Source: Phalacrocorax aristotelis
Lineage: Eukaryota; Chordata; Aves; Suliformes; Phalacrocoracidae
Length of the DNA stretch: 64,000 bases
Direction of reading: 5' to 3'
Assembly (NCBI RefSeq): GCF_949628215.1
Contig: NC_134276.1
Coordinates: 103,473,256 to 103,537,255 of the forward strand
Below the pieces are notes generated by a model that saw only the letters and a program-made list of their open reading frames with translations, did not search any database and had not been told where the DNA came from. This document shows positions 35,753 to 49,700 of the stretch, piece by piece. Position 1 is the first letter of the stretch. Each line of letters opens with the position of its first letter. The position numbers and the translations under genes were made by a program.

Positions 35753-36329
35753 TGTCATGGTTTAGCCCCACTCAGCAACCAAGCACCACCCAGCTGCTTG
35801 CTCACTCTCTCCCAATGGGATGGGGGAGACAATCAGGAAATTAAAAGTGGAGAAACTCATGGGTTGAGGTAAAGACAGTTTTATAGGTAAAGCAGAAGCT
35901 GTGCACGCAAGCAAAGCAAAACAAGGAATTAATTCACTGCTTCCCATCAGCAGGCAGGTGTTCAGCCATCTCCAGGAAAGCAGGGCTTCATCAAGTGTAA
36001 TGGTTACTTGGGAAGACTAATGCTGTCACTCCAAACGTCCCCCCTTTCCTTCTTCTCCCCGCAGCTGTATATGCTGAGCATGACGTCATATGGTATGGAA
36101 TATCCCTTTGGTCAGTTGGGGTCAGCTGTCCCAGCCGCGTCCCCTCCCAGCTTCTTGTGCACCTGGCACAGGATGGGAAGCTGAAAAGTCCTTGACTAGC
36201 ATAAGCACTGCTTAGCAACAACTAAAACATCTCCACATTATCAACACTGTTTTTAGCACAAATCCAAAACACAGCCCCGTACTAGCTACCATGAAGAAAA
36301 TTAACTCTATCCCAACTGAAACCAGGACA
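35753..36329 (-). mobile_element. Near-complete solo LTR of an avian ERV family (ERVL-like)
   Basis: A 577-base LTR with inverted ends TGTCATGG...CCAGGACA, flanked by GCCAG and GCCAT, a five-base target duplication with one mismatch. In the minus-strand sense it starts TGTCCTGGTTTCAGTTGGGA, as in a family I know to be abundant in Neoaves. It carries the perfect cAMP-response element TGACGTCA (about 36082-36089) and a decayed TATA region (CATATACA) just 3' of it. Poly(A)-like TATAAA sits in CTATAAAACTGTC near 35885. No internal retroviral genes flank it, so it is a solo LTR left by recombination. The five-base duplication suggests ERVL class; this and the family name were not checked against a library. 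Confidence 0.9.
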
Positions 36330-39060
36330 GCCATTCAGGTTTAAAATGCTGATTGTCTTTCTTAGCTGTCCCAAGTTGAAAGAAGTCTAGGTGTTTTTTT
36401 GGCAATGTAGAGGCCTCACTAACCCCTTTGAAGCTCCTGTGTGAGTATTAGTGGGCCAGCCAGAAGGAAAGCACCTGGACGCATGTACTGCATGGGACTG
36501 TCAGCCCTCATGGTTTGTGCAGCTGATCCACTGTGCCCATACCCCACGGACACAGTCCTGCCATGTCTCTCTTGCTGTGAGACCCCATGTGTTGGAGACT
36601 GGGTGGCACCTACTACCACAAGGCAAGCAAGGGAAAAGCCACCTCCTAGGAGTTTCCATCCCTTAATGGCACATGCTCCTGTCACTGCCCTGCACTTTGC
36701 ACCCCTTGTCACCCTGCCCACAATACCTGAGCTAGAGGAGTCCTCAACACAGAGAGGCTTGTGTGGTTGCAAAAGTCCCCTGCAGGGGAATTGCTAGCAG
36801 GACTTGTAGCTGCTAAAGTCCATGGAGGCTCTTCTCTCCCTCTGAACACCGGAGGTGCCAGACTCCCGCAGCGGTGGCAACGAGTTGATTTGTTCGTTCC
36901 CTGCTCCATCAGGGACCTGCTGTTGTGTTCTTCCCCAGTCTGGCTGCCTTTTCTGCCCACACGCTCACTTACATGTTGCGGCAGAATTCAAAAAGAAGAA
37001 TAGACGGTGTCATATTGTTGAAGGCCTGGCTGTGCTGCCCCGTCATGTCGCCCCATGTGGGGACACTCACCAGCCCAAACTTTCACTCTGAGCCCCAGCC
37101 AGAGCCAGTGATGTAACAAACCGAGGCCCATTGCACATAGTGCTGTGGTGCTAATCTCTGTGCTGGCACCTCCTCCCTGGGATGTCAGTCCCAGCCATGA
37201 AGGACCGAGGCCACCACACACTTGTTTGAGTGGCTCCAGTTGCAGAAGCAGCGTTCCCACCACACTGCGTTGCAGCACACAGGTCGCCCCTCTAACCACT
37301 CTGTGCCCATCACACTTGTGTTTCGGCCCACCACAGACTTTGCCAAGGCTCTTCTGAGCAGGTAGGAATTGGGAAAAGCCAGAGCAGCAGAGAGCCAAAG
37401 TCATGTGCAAAAATAACAGGCACTTGGAACTGCTTGGAGTATTGAGTGTGCCACCAGGGTCTTTGCTGAATCCATGGTCTCTAGCTGTGAAACTCTGGAT
37501 TCGGCAAAGACCAGGATGACTGAATCGCTGATGCCACTTACAGACTAAATATTAGGCATAAGTAGTCATCTCTTCCTTAAACCAAGATGTATGGTGCAAC
37601 CGAATGCAGTAATGTGCATAGGAAATCATCACTGAACCTGTAAAATTCAATCTGGAATTAATAATTTTGTAGAAATTGATTTTTCCCAAGCTATCATTTT
37701 TGTTCTCTCCTTTGCCGTGGCTACTGCAGCAGTGGCTGATGTATGAAAACTTGCACAGTGTGTGTGTATCCTGTCTTCCTTTCAAAAAATTTGTCAGATT
37801 TTTTCTCGGATAGATCTTTTACCTACCGTTTTTGATTTCTACTGAAAACTAGGATATTTAACTGCCGCACGTTTACATGGTCAGAACAGTAATGTTCACT
37901 GAAATGGTGTTGAGCCAGATCATGCATGGTCCTTTTGAAATGGTCAAACTTATCTGATCCTAGGACATGTATGGGAGAAACCATGGGTGTGGTGCCTGAT
38001 CACTGGACAGCGGCTCAGCACAAAGATCAAATAATACAGTATGAACATTACTCTGCATAAAAAGTCAGCTTCAATAGATATTTTAAATACAGTCCAGCTT
38101 CTGACCGAACATGACTCCTTGGCATTTAAGGGATTTTTTTCTTTAAAAATATTAACTTCAAGGTAAACAATCACAGCTGTTGGTCAGTCACAGTCCTGGC
38201 CAGGTGTCAAAACGTAATCCTGTTGTGTCAGGGTAAAGGCAAGGAGCTGTTACAGAGCTTGCCTCCTATTGTGCCTCCTTCTTCCCACAGCTGGGGTGTT
38301 AGGGATGGACCAGGTCTCCCCTTTGCTGTCCAGGTGTTTTGCGGGCCCTCAGTGGCTGAGTGAGCACAGGCATCCTGGCTACCAAGAGCTGTGGCCTCCT
38401 CAGGCCCTTGTCACCAGCATCATTCCTGTCTGGGGACTGCCATCATCCCTGGTGTAAGTCCACACTGTGTTTGGGATGCTGCATGGCTTTTGTCTCGCAC
38501 TCCTTACTGGGGACCCAACTCTTCTCTAGCTCCACCACCAGAGCAGCGGTCCTTTGCTGCCTTTTACCCAGACGTGGTCTATTTGCTTTGATGGTGCACT
38601 AGTTCAAATCTCATGCACACCTACCGGGTGGTGGGTGTTCCCAGTGAGTCTTTCCTCAACCATGTTTCTGAAGCAAAGAAACCTGGTCCCCTGCCAGGAC
38701 CAGATGTGGTTATGGTATCTGCAGGAGCTGCCTTCTTGCAGGAGGTGGTCTGCCAAGTTGTGCAGAGCCAGCCAAGTGCTTCTTGGCTGGCAAAGGGTGG
38801 ACATGTACCAGGGGTCAGAGGTCTGGCACAGGCGCAGAGTGGCTGCAAGGTTTGCAACATGCAACAGCGATGTCCTTTGGATTACTCTGCCCTTGCAGAG
38901 AGTTACTGGCCCAAGCTAAAGAAACACCTTGGCACTTGCTGGTGTCAAATCCAGCACCTACAGGGGTAAAACACAACTTCTAACAGAAGGTTGCATCGGG
39001 CTGAGAGGAAAAGCCTTTGAGTCAGCAAGGAATGGGGCCACAGGGCCCCAGAAAATTCAA
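36330..39060. other. GC-richer intergenic block right of the LTR
   Basis: About 36430-37400 and 38220-38970 are GC-richer than the surroundings, giving overlapping open frames of 60-140 codons on both strands (for example 36441-36797 plus, 36988-37410 minus, 38613-38969 plus). None shows a recognisable domain or exon structure. An unannotated old repeat or a noncoding transcript is as likely as a gene. Confidence 0.35.
38767..38791. repeat. Perfect 10-bp hairpin with 5-base loop
   Basis: GCCAGCCAAG and CTTGGCTGGC are exactly complementary around TGCTT. The stem is too short for a microRNA precursor on its own. Confidence 0.6.
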
Positions 39061-42000
39061 GGCTACATGGGTCTGTTATTCAGATAAGGCAGATTCATTT
39101 CCACACTAAGAGAAGGAAATGCCATTTAAAAGTTTATTAAACAGCGTAGTGTTTGTAAATTTGATCAGGAAACACAGAAAGGCAGTACCCCAACAAGACA
39201 CAGAGCAGAGTCTGTCAACACAGCAGAGAGCACCATTAACAAGACCGAGGGTGAGCTGTTATCTAATCCAGATAGCTCAGAAAAAACCCAACCCAAATAG
39301 CTTAAATGCCAGTAAAAACATATTGTTTCCCAGAATTTTTTTCGCATGTTGGTTATTCAGCTAAGCAAGTAGCTGCCACTACACAGGTCAGGAGATAGAT
39401 CTTGAATCTGCTGGAGTCAGTAAGCTATCCAGTGCTGGCTGGCTTCCATGGGACTAGCGCCTCAACTTCAGCATCTCACTGTGAACTGGCATGAAGCTAA
39501 CACTGTCTTGGTTGTTCATGATGCTTTTCCTGCTGGTGAGATTTTTATTCACTGCTAATCCAAAAGGCATCTCCTAGTTTCTACTTCCTTTTTTGTTTCT
39601 CAGGTATACTTCAGAATATTTGCAGTAGAAGCCCTAGTAACACTTAAATTGCTACCTGTTTCACCCTTAAGAGATTTATCTGCCTGTCCTAGTGACATAT
39701 GACAGGTTTTTCGGGGGATGATCACATCCTTCTCCTTGAAGATTGTTTTGTTTGGTTTTTTTCTGCTCTACTTGGAAGAAGCGAATGTTATCTTTGAAAA
39801 CAGAGACAAAACCATGGTAAGCCTGTCAGTAAACGGCTTCACATAGTTTGGGAGCCTAGACCCCACAGCTGGCTGTTGTATCTGGAGGGGGGAGAACTGA
39901 AGTTGGTGTAATTTTCTGAGAAGCATTTGATCTCTGGAGTCTGATAACACAGCCTGCCGTGCCCTGTACTGGTTAAGGAGGTTATACCATAGCTTCGTCT
40001 GTGTTTCTTCTCATGCTCCCTGCCTCAAGAGAGTTTGTATGGGCATCCAGTACACAAATAGCAAAAACCCACTGTGGGACTGGGTGGCTGCTGGGCTTGT
40101 GTGTTGGTTTTAAACCACTGTATTGTCTAGAAAGACTTTTCACTAGGTCATGCCTACATTTCCCTATGCAATCATCTATGCTTCTCACCATCCTTCCTCT
40201 CTGATACCTCCCTTTCATTTGCTACAACTTTCCAGCTGGCTGTCACCATCTCTCAGGAGAATGAAACCCTGAGCCTGGCTGGGACATCTTGAGCCTACCT
40301 TACCACAGATGATGACATCGATACCAATCAAAATACACACTTGGATAGAGATACCATCTGAAAAAAAAGTGTTTTCACACAGAAGTCATGTAAATGCTTC
40401 AAATCCTATATGGATTCTGGTGAAGTCCATTATCTCCCTTTTGGATTTCTGTCTTGCAAAAGTCATACTCGCTACAGAAAAAAGAAAGAAAGCCAACTTA
40501 TATTATTATTTAGTAAGACTTAAGAAATGCTCTTTCTTATAGACAGTAGGCTTCCTGCATGTTTAAAGCTATTGAATTGTGACTGAAGGGCAAAATCACT
40601 AAAGCATTGAATGGTTCATTAAAACTCGCAGGATGTTCAGAAACTCTTTAAAGGTTTGTGTTCCCTGCAGAGGAGATGCCATCTGCCTACATTTGCATTA
40701 ACAGTATGGCCTTTAATAAGTATGCCTCTCACCTGCTGCCTCTGTAATGCACCCCAGTCCTTGGGAGCTGCAGTTTTAGGGGAATCAGTCTGTCCACATA
40801 GGAACTGTGCGGGTTCACACCAGCCAGCCAAGGGCCTGGCTCCATTAAAGCCAGTAAGCGTATTTCCCCCTTATTTTAACTGGAAAAGAATTGAGTAGTG
40901 TAAGCAAAACCTATTGTGCTTTCAAGCCTCAGGATGCTATATTGAAAAAGTGATTTTCAGAGACCGAGGAAGGCATTTTCCTGTGGGGGTGGAGAAGAGC
41001 TCGTCTTTCGTTCCCTCATTTCTTCATCCATCTCCTACTTCTGAATGAACAAGTTCGAAGTCATACTTCAGCCACAAAGCACCAGATGGGAGTAATACCT
41101 ATCTGCACTCTGTTTTCTCTTGAGAAGTCTTTTGGATGGGTGGAAAGGACACACAGAAGGAACTGAGGGCAGATTGGGTGCCACTGCCAGTTCCCTTCCT
41201 TCATGACTTTCAAGAAACAGGAAAAGGAAAGAAATAAAAGAAGAGCTTTGTGAGGGAGATTTCATCCAAAACTATGCACAACTTGTGTTAGGGTTTGCAG
41301 GATGGTTCAAGAATTCCATGCAAAGCTGGTTTCTTCTTGTACTGTTGTGCTACTGGTTTGGCTTGTTTCTTTCAAGAGAGTTTGGTGGAGCCTCCATGTA
41401 AAAAGATAAGAGAAAACCCAGCCTTGTTCGTTGCCCCCATCACTTGTGCTCTCTTCTGTAAGAGCTGGCTGACAGAGAAAAGGGTGATGGAGAAGCACCC
41501 CTGGTTGGCATGGCCAAGAGGTTGCTTTTAAGCTGTTTTGTGCCTTTCAGACTTTTATGGGACTTGAAATAGATGCAACGAGTGGCAGTACTAAATGGGG
41601 AGAAGAGAAATCTTATCTATATTTGTTGGTGTGCTTGGCTGCCTGTGTGTGCACCTAGTCATGAGCACACTGTAGAAGGACAATCTGCTAAGTACCAAAA
41701 TTTTCAAATATCCTGTGTGAAACTTGAATGAAACTCATCTGATTTTCAACAGCATTGAATTGTGCAGTGCATTCATTTACTTCTTGCCACTTTACTGTGT
41801 TTAGGTTAACCTGTGTCTTTTGCTCACTTTAACCTAGACGGGTAAATCTTGCTTTCCGTTCAGGCTCGTTTCTATTTTCTCTTTCTGGTAACTTAGGTCA
41901 GCACTGTTTGAGGTGTTGGCTCTGAAGCTCTCCTCCTGCTTCCATTGAAACTAGTGGGAATATTGCCAGTGGTGGAGGGGGAAGGAAGATCAAACACTGA

Positions 42001-45000
42001 GTCTTTTGCTGAAGTGAACTTTGAAAATGCTCACTAATTCAATCATGTCATGCACACTGGTTTCTAGCACAGCTGTAACTCCCTTCCTTCCTTCCTGGAG
42101 AAAAAGAAATGAGGACAACCAGAGTTTCAATTAGATGTATTACAGATAAACTGGCATCTCACAGCAAAATAGTTGTTTGCTGTCTCTATGTTTTGTGTGG
42201 TAAGAAATCTTGGAGAAGAATTATACTAAAGCGTAGGAGCCTGAGGAAATGTGCAACACTCACTGCCACGTGTCAGTCAGCAGGGAGATCACCGTGAGTT
42301 ATCTTTTCCTCTGGGATTTTTTGTATCACAGCCGTCATGTTTTATCAGGCTCCTGGAATTTCTCCAAGCTGCAGGAAGATGTCCTCCCTTGGATGTTTTC
42401 TTAGCAGAAGGGAGTGTGTTCAAAACGTATAGTTTTCAGTTGGATGCTCCCTGAGGTTAGCTCCCTATCAGGAGGCAACAAGAAGGCAATTTCCTTCCAG
42501 GCTGCTCAACATTTTCTCTAGCAACCCCAGTGCCTCCCTCTGGAAGTGTAACAAGCAAGGGGTGGTTTCTTCATGGGGAGCTCCCTCACCAAGCACCAGA
42601 GTGGTGTGCAGGAAAGCTGATGGCACTGCCTTGTCGCACAGCTTTGAGTCTCCTACAAGCAGGCGTTTGAACATGTTTCACATGCACTGTGCCAGTATGC
42701 GTGTGTGATTTTTTTTTTTATTATTTTACTTATGGAGATGGGCTTGCCTGTCTGTCTGTTGATTTATTTCTCCCTGCAGTAACTCTTGATGGGCATTTCA
42801 GCCAAGTTTAAGAAAGGGGTAAAAGTCTCCAAGGTAACTGAGGACTATTAGATTTGTGAAATTCAGCAGTGTGGTGAGAGGTGATATAAAGTCTCCTACT
42901 AAGGGAAAAGTGGGCAAAACTAAATCATGATACATTCTGGACATACATAGCTTCAGAGGAACTGCAGCACATGACAGCTCTCATCTGGTATGGGTGTGAT
43001 GGGACATGGAGCAGCTGGAGCTACTGCAGTGTTGGCAAAGGGAGTGGGGATCAGGGACATCGCTTCATAAGAAAACCTGAAGTTTCTATACTGTATGTTC
43101 GATTTTGTGATGGGTGTCCTAATGTCTAACTGATTACCTTGGCTGGATGTTCTCTTCAGTGTCTTGGGGATGGGGCATAATAAGAAATTATGTTCTTTGG
43201 CAGTTTTGTTTATCTTCTGCCTTTCCTTTTCCTTTCAGATGCTAGGACATGAAGTACTTATGCAGCTTTATGAATCCAGACCCTTTATTCAGACTCAGCA
43301 GTCTGGTAATAATACTCATCCTTTTGCATCTTTGTCCTCCAGAAGTTTTCAACTGTGTTACAAAGGCAGGTGAATTCAGTCAAAGGTTGGGAACCAAAGA
43401 TCTTGTTTGCACACGCCAGAGGGATGCTATAAGACCAGTACGTCCTAAGCAGAAGGGAACGGCAGACTAAAAAAGCTGAGCCTCTGATGTCTCCTGGTAA
43501 AAACAAGGAAAACCTTGCAGTTTACATTGCTGGAGCCAGTACACAATCCTTGACGCACCGATAATAAGATTGCGGTTTGGATGGGTGCAAAGGCCCAGGC
43601 CAGAAGACAACAGTGCAATGCTTGCTGTCCCACCATCTCCCCTGAGTGCCAGCAAAGACAGTGAGTGGCCTTTGGTTTCAGTAAGAGCAGGAGCAATGCA
43701 GTTTGGCACTGGGCTGCATGGATCCAGGTGCACAGATGTGTCAACAGCTTCCTGAGAGAAAGAGACCACATCACCTCCAACTGAAAAAGGGAAGGCCACA
43801 GGCATGGCTGGCAGTGAGGAAAGCTGGCTTTGTGCCTAGGACGCCAAAGGTCCATCTCCAGGTTCATTTCCATGTATTTCCCGGTACATTGCTGGGTTGC
43901 TGTGTTGCCTTGTCCAAATCATTCTTTGTTCCCTGCTGCTTTATGCCATAAGGGGATGGATCCTTAGCTCTTGAGTGCTCACCAGGTGCTCCAGTGTGAA
44001 CACCCTGGGAAGTCAGTCTGCAGGTAACTTCTTATGGTCACCAGGAACAGCATTCCCAATGTAGACAGTGCTGCAATGGCTGAAAAGAAATTCCCTGTTC
44101 TCCTCCATTCAAGGCCGAAGCCTTTTGTCTAGAGCATCATGTCCCTTATCAGTGTAGCAAGTAGTCTAAAGATTTTTATAAATCGAGCTGATTTAGTGAC
44201 TATTTTCTGATGCCATCTCGATTTCCATACTAAAGGAAATCAGTAATTTTGTGTTAAAAAAAAAAAGAAACAGCCACCCAAGCTCTAGAAATTTCCTTCA
44301 AGCAGAACTTGCTTTCATTTCCTCTTCAAACTTGTGGTTCTGTAGCTGTGCAGCCTTGTGTAACACAAGCTGGCAGTTATACCCTCTTGAAAGGGAGGCG
44401 GAGGGGAATGGTCACCAGTTTTAAAGTTTTGTGTCTGTCTTTCTGGAAAATGTGAGGTTCCTGCTAGCTGCAGCAGCTGGTTTAATCAATAAGCTAAATA
44501 AACAACATTCATCTGGAAGGAGTTAGCAGCCCCATCACGCAGAGGCGAGTGAAGAGCGGTGCGTTTAGCGCTGCAGTGTGAGCTGAAGTGTTCAGCAGAG
44601 ACTTTGGGAGAACTTCCCTGACCTGATTTGTCCGTCTTGATTGAATAGGAGCTCCTGTTGTTTGTTTTCACTCATGCAGACTCCAGCTGCTTCAAAGATA
44701 GAATCTGCTTGTCTCTCTGTTTTGCACGTCCAAGCCTGTGAACCCTATGTGCAGACACACTTGCATGCACAGCCATACACAGCCACAAGCATACAACCAA
44801 TTCTCCATGCACTCATGGACACACAGGCATGTTTTTTTTCTCTCTCAGTCTTAATGTAGATCCCATGCACGTGTGCTCAGTGATTGCTCTTAGCTCATGC
44901 TGGAAGCAGTCAGGTTAGCCTCAGCTGGAGACAGCCATGCTATGGGTGGGATGGCTCTATATGTACAGCATCTTCCCTGTTAATTGGCAGAGAGAACATC

Positions 45001-46731
45001 AGATAATGCCAATATGGAGTGAGGGCCACATCCCCTCAGCTGGGATGGAAAGTGGCAGGAAGAACCTCTCCTTAAATGCTTGCCCAGGCAGAGAAACTTG
45101 CTATGAGGTCGGTCAGGTGTTAATAACACATGGCAGTTTTGCTTTTTAAAAAGCTGATAATGCATGAATGATCATGAATTTCATAGAGCAAACATCTAAT
45201 TGACGGCTTAACCTTTGCTATGCTTAGCTGACCCAACAGGGTACCATGTGTTCCCCAACAAAAATCCCTATCTATTTCACCTGTCCTTGAGCTACTTGGC
45301 TATAAATTAGGAGACAAATGCACCTCTAGATACGAAAGTGCCTGGCTCTGCATAACACTGCAAAAGGCGTTGGTATCCCACCCCCAACACATGGAAGAGA
45401 GGTGGAGCAGGGGTAGTGAGAAGGGATGCAGGGCGGAGGATAGCATCTCTAAGCAGGCTGTGCTGGGACCCACCACTCCTGAGCATTGCAGGGACTCCAA
45501 GTACGAGAGGCTACAGGGTCAGCCCAGCTCAGCCAAAGAGTTTTCTTTCCTTGTCTTGGCTTCCTGCTCCACTTGCTCCCCACCGTGCCATCCTTCCTCT
45601 CCTTTGCACTCCTGCTGGCAGGGGAGCGAGTTGCTTAACTGGGTCATGAACCTGGGGAAAAAAAATCTTGCTGCTTTGCTGTCTTCTGCTGTAGTGGTAA
45701 GTTTGAATCTGCTGACCGCCTGACCAGCTCAGCTTAGCTGAGTGCCAGGGCTACCTGAAGTGCAGCAATCAGAGCGAATGGCCTGCGGCAGGGAGGGAGG
45801 AGGAAGATGGCAGAGGAGTGCTGCTGCTGGGACTTACTCCTTTAGGTGGAGGGGAACTGCTGAGGTTGCTCAAGCCGAGCTGTGCAGCTCTGCTCAGGTA
45901 TTGCCCTAACGTCCTCCCAGAGCGGGATGGTTTCATGACTAAAAACTGGGAAGATACAGTAGGGGAATCTTTTCTGCCAGACAAAAGCTAACAGCCCTGA
46001 GAGGTATCAAAGAGGAACCCAGTCCATTTTTCTGCTTAAACAAACCTGCTAAAGTTAACCCCAATGGCAGGAGGATGAGGCTAGTCTTGGCAAGACTATC
46101 TCGAAGTAAAGCTAATGCACCTTGAATAGCTTCGATGGGGTTTCACTTTTGGTTAGCCCATACAGCCTGGTTATATCAAAGTAAAAAGTACATCTTTTAG
46201 CAGTGAAGAAAACCTCTTGTTATCTTCAGCTGTCTCCTTTCTGTGTCTCTTGAAAACCATGCTGTTTTGTCCCATGACTGCTACTCCTTGTGACACACAC
46301 TAGGTTAATATTTTTGGTATAATTTAAACAGAACTTTTTTTCATTCAATTAATAAATTAAATCTGCTAAACTCAACTTATGTCCTCCAGGAGAAAACAAA
46401 CGCATATTTATTGTACAAGTATCAGGGCTATTTCCCAAATGTTAAATAAAAACTAAAGGGATTATCACATAGCCTTCGCTGAGAATTATAGACCCCATAT
46501 TACTGAAAGGCAAAAATAACCATCCCAGAGGAGAAAGGGGGAACAAAATGGGAGCGAAAGCCAAATAGTTTCATGGTTTTGTAACAAGCAAGGTAGTGAT
46601 CTCAAGTCTTCAGCATTTCCATGTATGACACATCCTTGGGAAGTCAGCAGAACTAGTCGCGTAAGTAAAGACTTGCACATTCAGAGAAAATAACTGGCAT
46701 AGCAAGTGTCACATTAGGTTTCCCACATAGG
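39061..46731. other. Intergenic region, no gene seen
   Basis: Mixed AT-rich and moderately GC-rich sequence without recognisable exons. A CA-rich stretch with repeated CAxACA words lies at about 44750-44830. The stretch around 45130-45240 is rich in ATGCAT/TAAT words. Confidence 0.4.
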
Positions 46732-46797
46732 CTATCCTGGAATAACCGCTCCAGGTAGGGACTCTTGCTGAATAGAAATTATTTTATTCTGGAATAG
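46732..46797. repeat. Imperfect inverted repeat (CTATCCTGGAATAA / TTATTCTGGAATAG)
   Basis: Two 14-base arms match as inverted copies at 11 of 14 positions across a 38-base gap. They could be the ends of a tiny decayed DNA-transposon relic. No target duplication was established. Confidence 0.3.
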
Positions 46798-49700
46798 TGA
46801 CTTCTCTCTGGAAATGCGCTCATTCTTTTACAACATTATCTGTTCTGCCATCACCATTTTTTGTTAGTTTCCCTGCACAGCCAGGCCCAGCCTTTGCTGT
46901 GTGAGCCCTGTGCCAGCTAGGATTGGAGCTGCCATTCCAGGCTAAAGCCTTTTTTCCACTTGGTGCAGACAAAGGCAAGTTTTCTACCATTATTTTTGAG
47001 ATTGCTTTCCTAATGATGGAGCCTTTTGTTAATTTTTTTTTCAGCCATGAATGTTCAGAAGTCCTTCCCAAGCTGTTTATTTTTTTTTCTTTCTTTTTTC
47101 CTAATTGCTTCCAGGCAGTGATTGGAGATACTCCTTTCCTTTCATTTTGCAATTATTACATACGCAAACAGCTTTGACTCCAATCACACTTGATGACTGT
47201 GCAGACCTTGAAACAAGGGCTGAGGCCCCTCTGTTCCTGCAGTGAGCTCCACAAGGCGAGGTCCCTGCCCTAGCTTCTCCCCAGAGCCCCATGGAGTATC
47301 TCCGCTTGCAAAGCTTTCTTGAAGGAAAGGCTTGGGCACGCCAGGCTGCCTCCCACCTCTCTGGGGTTCAGCAGATGAGTTATGGGCTTCTGCATCAGCG
47401 GGTTCAGGCCTGGTTTTCAGTACCAGTTATACCGAGGCTTAAATGGGGTGTGAACCAAGATCCTCAGCCAAAAGCTTTGCAGAAGAATATTCAACAGTCA
47501 CATCCAGTACTATTTCAGTGATAGTAAATGCACCACATGTGAATGGATGTAAATATGAGTCAGAAAAACTGTCCAAATGAATGTCATCATTAGCTTCTGC
47601 TATCAGTAGAGGGTTCTCTAAGCATTCAGGTGTAATGCAAAGCCCTTGGGAAATAATAATACCAATAAACCAATAAGTCAACAAAAATCATACTAGATAC
47701 TTGGATTGCATAGCCGGGTATAGCTTCATTAGCTTTGCTACCTACATATACTAGCTGAGAATTTTTTTTTTTATGTGGCGCAAATAAATTTATAGGAAAA
47801 TAATAAGTATTTTGCAGACAAGTTCACCAGAAGGTGATGTGTAAAGACCATTTGCAACCTTAGCTAAAAGTGAATCCGAAAAATATTACGAACAGAGGGG
47901 TCATTGAAAGTCTGCACATTTGACAAACCTCTCTGCAGCAGGATTTGTTTTGTTTTCAGTTCGTGCCCAGGGGCGGAAAATCAAACACAAATGTCAAAGG
48001 TTCACCTAGTTCTTCAGTCTGCTTTTTTGTTTTGTTTTGGTTTTCAAATGCTAAAAAAAAGAAAAAGACAAGAAGAAAGAGGCAATAGTTGTAAGAAAAT
48101 GCTCTGTGAGCATACACAACCCTTTTCAGTCATATATTTTCCTTCCAGACATCTGAAGCTTTTCTTCCTGGTAGGATGTCATTAGCATATAATTAAGGTG
48201 CCAGATCTGTGACATTTTCCTGTATGCTTAATGGGGTGAGTTCTTGACGTTTCTTGGGATTTTTTTTCCCCAAATGGAGGTCAAACAGTTAACTAGTCAT
48301 TCCTTTCCTCCTTCTATTTATACGCCATGCAAGGAGCAGGATGTAGTAACATTCTCTTGTGGTTCACTATAAGGAAAATATTCCATTTCTCTTTGGAGAC
48401 AATCCTCAGCAGGCCCCACAGCAGTACTTCATTTATGGCTTTCTGGGGGAAACCTCTCTGTGTGTCCTCCGTACCAGGCATGGCAGGAGAGGAAACCGCT
48501 GTCTGCTAGTAAAAGCCTGCCCCACTTCTCTCCTACCGCACACCTCTTCTTCCTGTCACACTGCATCATAATTAATTTGAATATTAAAGCTCTTCCTCAA
48601 AGCAAATGCTGTATTTTCTCCTGAAATCCACAACCTGACCCTAAGGACCACAGTGGTGTGTGAAGCCTGTCCAGGAATTTAAGCCGAGCGCTTACCCATC
48701 TGCAGTGGTATCTAAACAGGAATGATACAGGCTTCGCAAGGGCGCCTGAAATTTTTCACGTTTCTGTTGGAGACCTATCAGGACTGTGTCAATGCCCTGG
48801 CCCTTCTCTACGTACCTCTGTGCCCAGAGCATGTAAACAAAAGAGCCCTGAAGACCTCCTTAAAGGTTCACAGGGTGCCTGGGGGGAGCAAGGGGATGCT
48901 GTTGAACAATCCAGCTGGAAAAGCAATTACGGCTGCCTTCCCCAGCAAAGGAGCTCACAGTCTGAGCCCCAGCCCCTCTTCAGCTGCAGACAACAAGGAG
49001 AGAAAAGAAACTCGGAGTCCCCAAAACCCTTTCAAAGGGTGAGGATGAAACATCCCATGGGTTTTGTTTTTCCTTTCAGGTTGTCACCATCCTGTCCTTT
49101 TGAAATCTTTGTGTTGGAGCGGCTGGTCTCCACCTCCACTCAGCACTGCACAGGGGGCTTTTCTCTGGGAAGAACTAGGAGGAGGAAGGACTAGAAAACA
49201 CCACTGGTTTTTAAAGAGAGACAACTTCCCCCGGGAACAGGCAGGTGCCTCTTGAGATCACAGACGTCAGACTACCTACCCAGCACTTGAAGCTCTTCTG
49301 CTCTTTCCTTTCCAAGATACTTCTTGAGGTCTGTGTCCATCACTTCTCCTTTATCTAAAGCTCGAGGCATTGGAAACAAGATCAGCACTGACAGATGTCG
49401 TCTTTCTGGCTGGGAATCTGGGGTGACAGCAAGGACACAGGACAGAGCTAGCTGTGTCTAAAGAAGGAGCAATTTGCTCTTGTTGAATTTGTGATGAATT
49501 TCTTGTGAACAGTACTGCCTGCAGGTGCCTTGACCCTGTTTTGGGGAAGACTTCTTTGAGTTGGAAAGAATTTCTCCATATTGTTGCTGGGGACTTATCT
49601 CTCAGCAGAACAGCTTAATTAATTATCTCACCCCTTTGGTCAAATTCTGCCCTATATAGCTCAAGAGGTGTCTCTGGCAACCCTGTCTGCTTCAGTCTCT

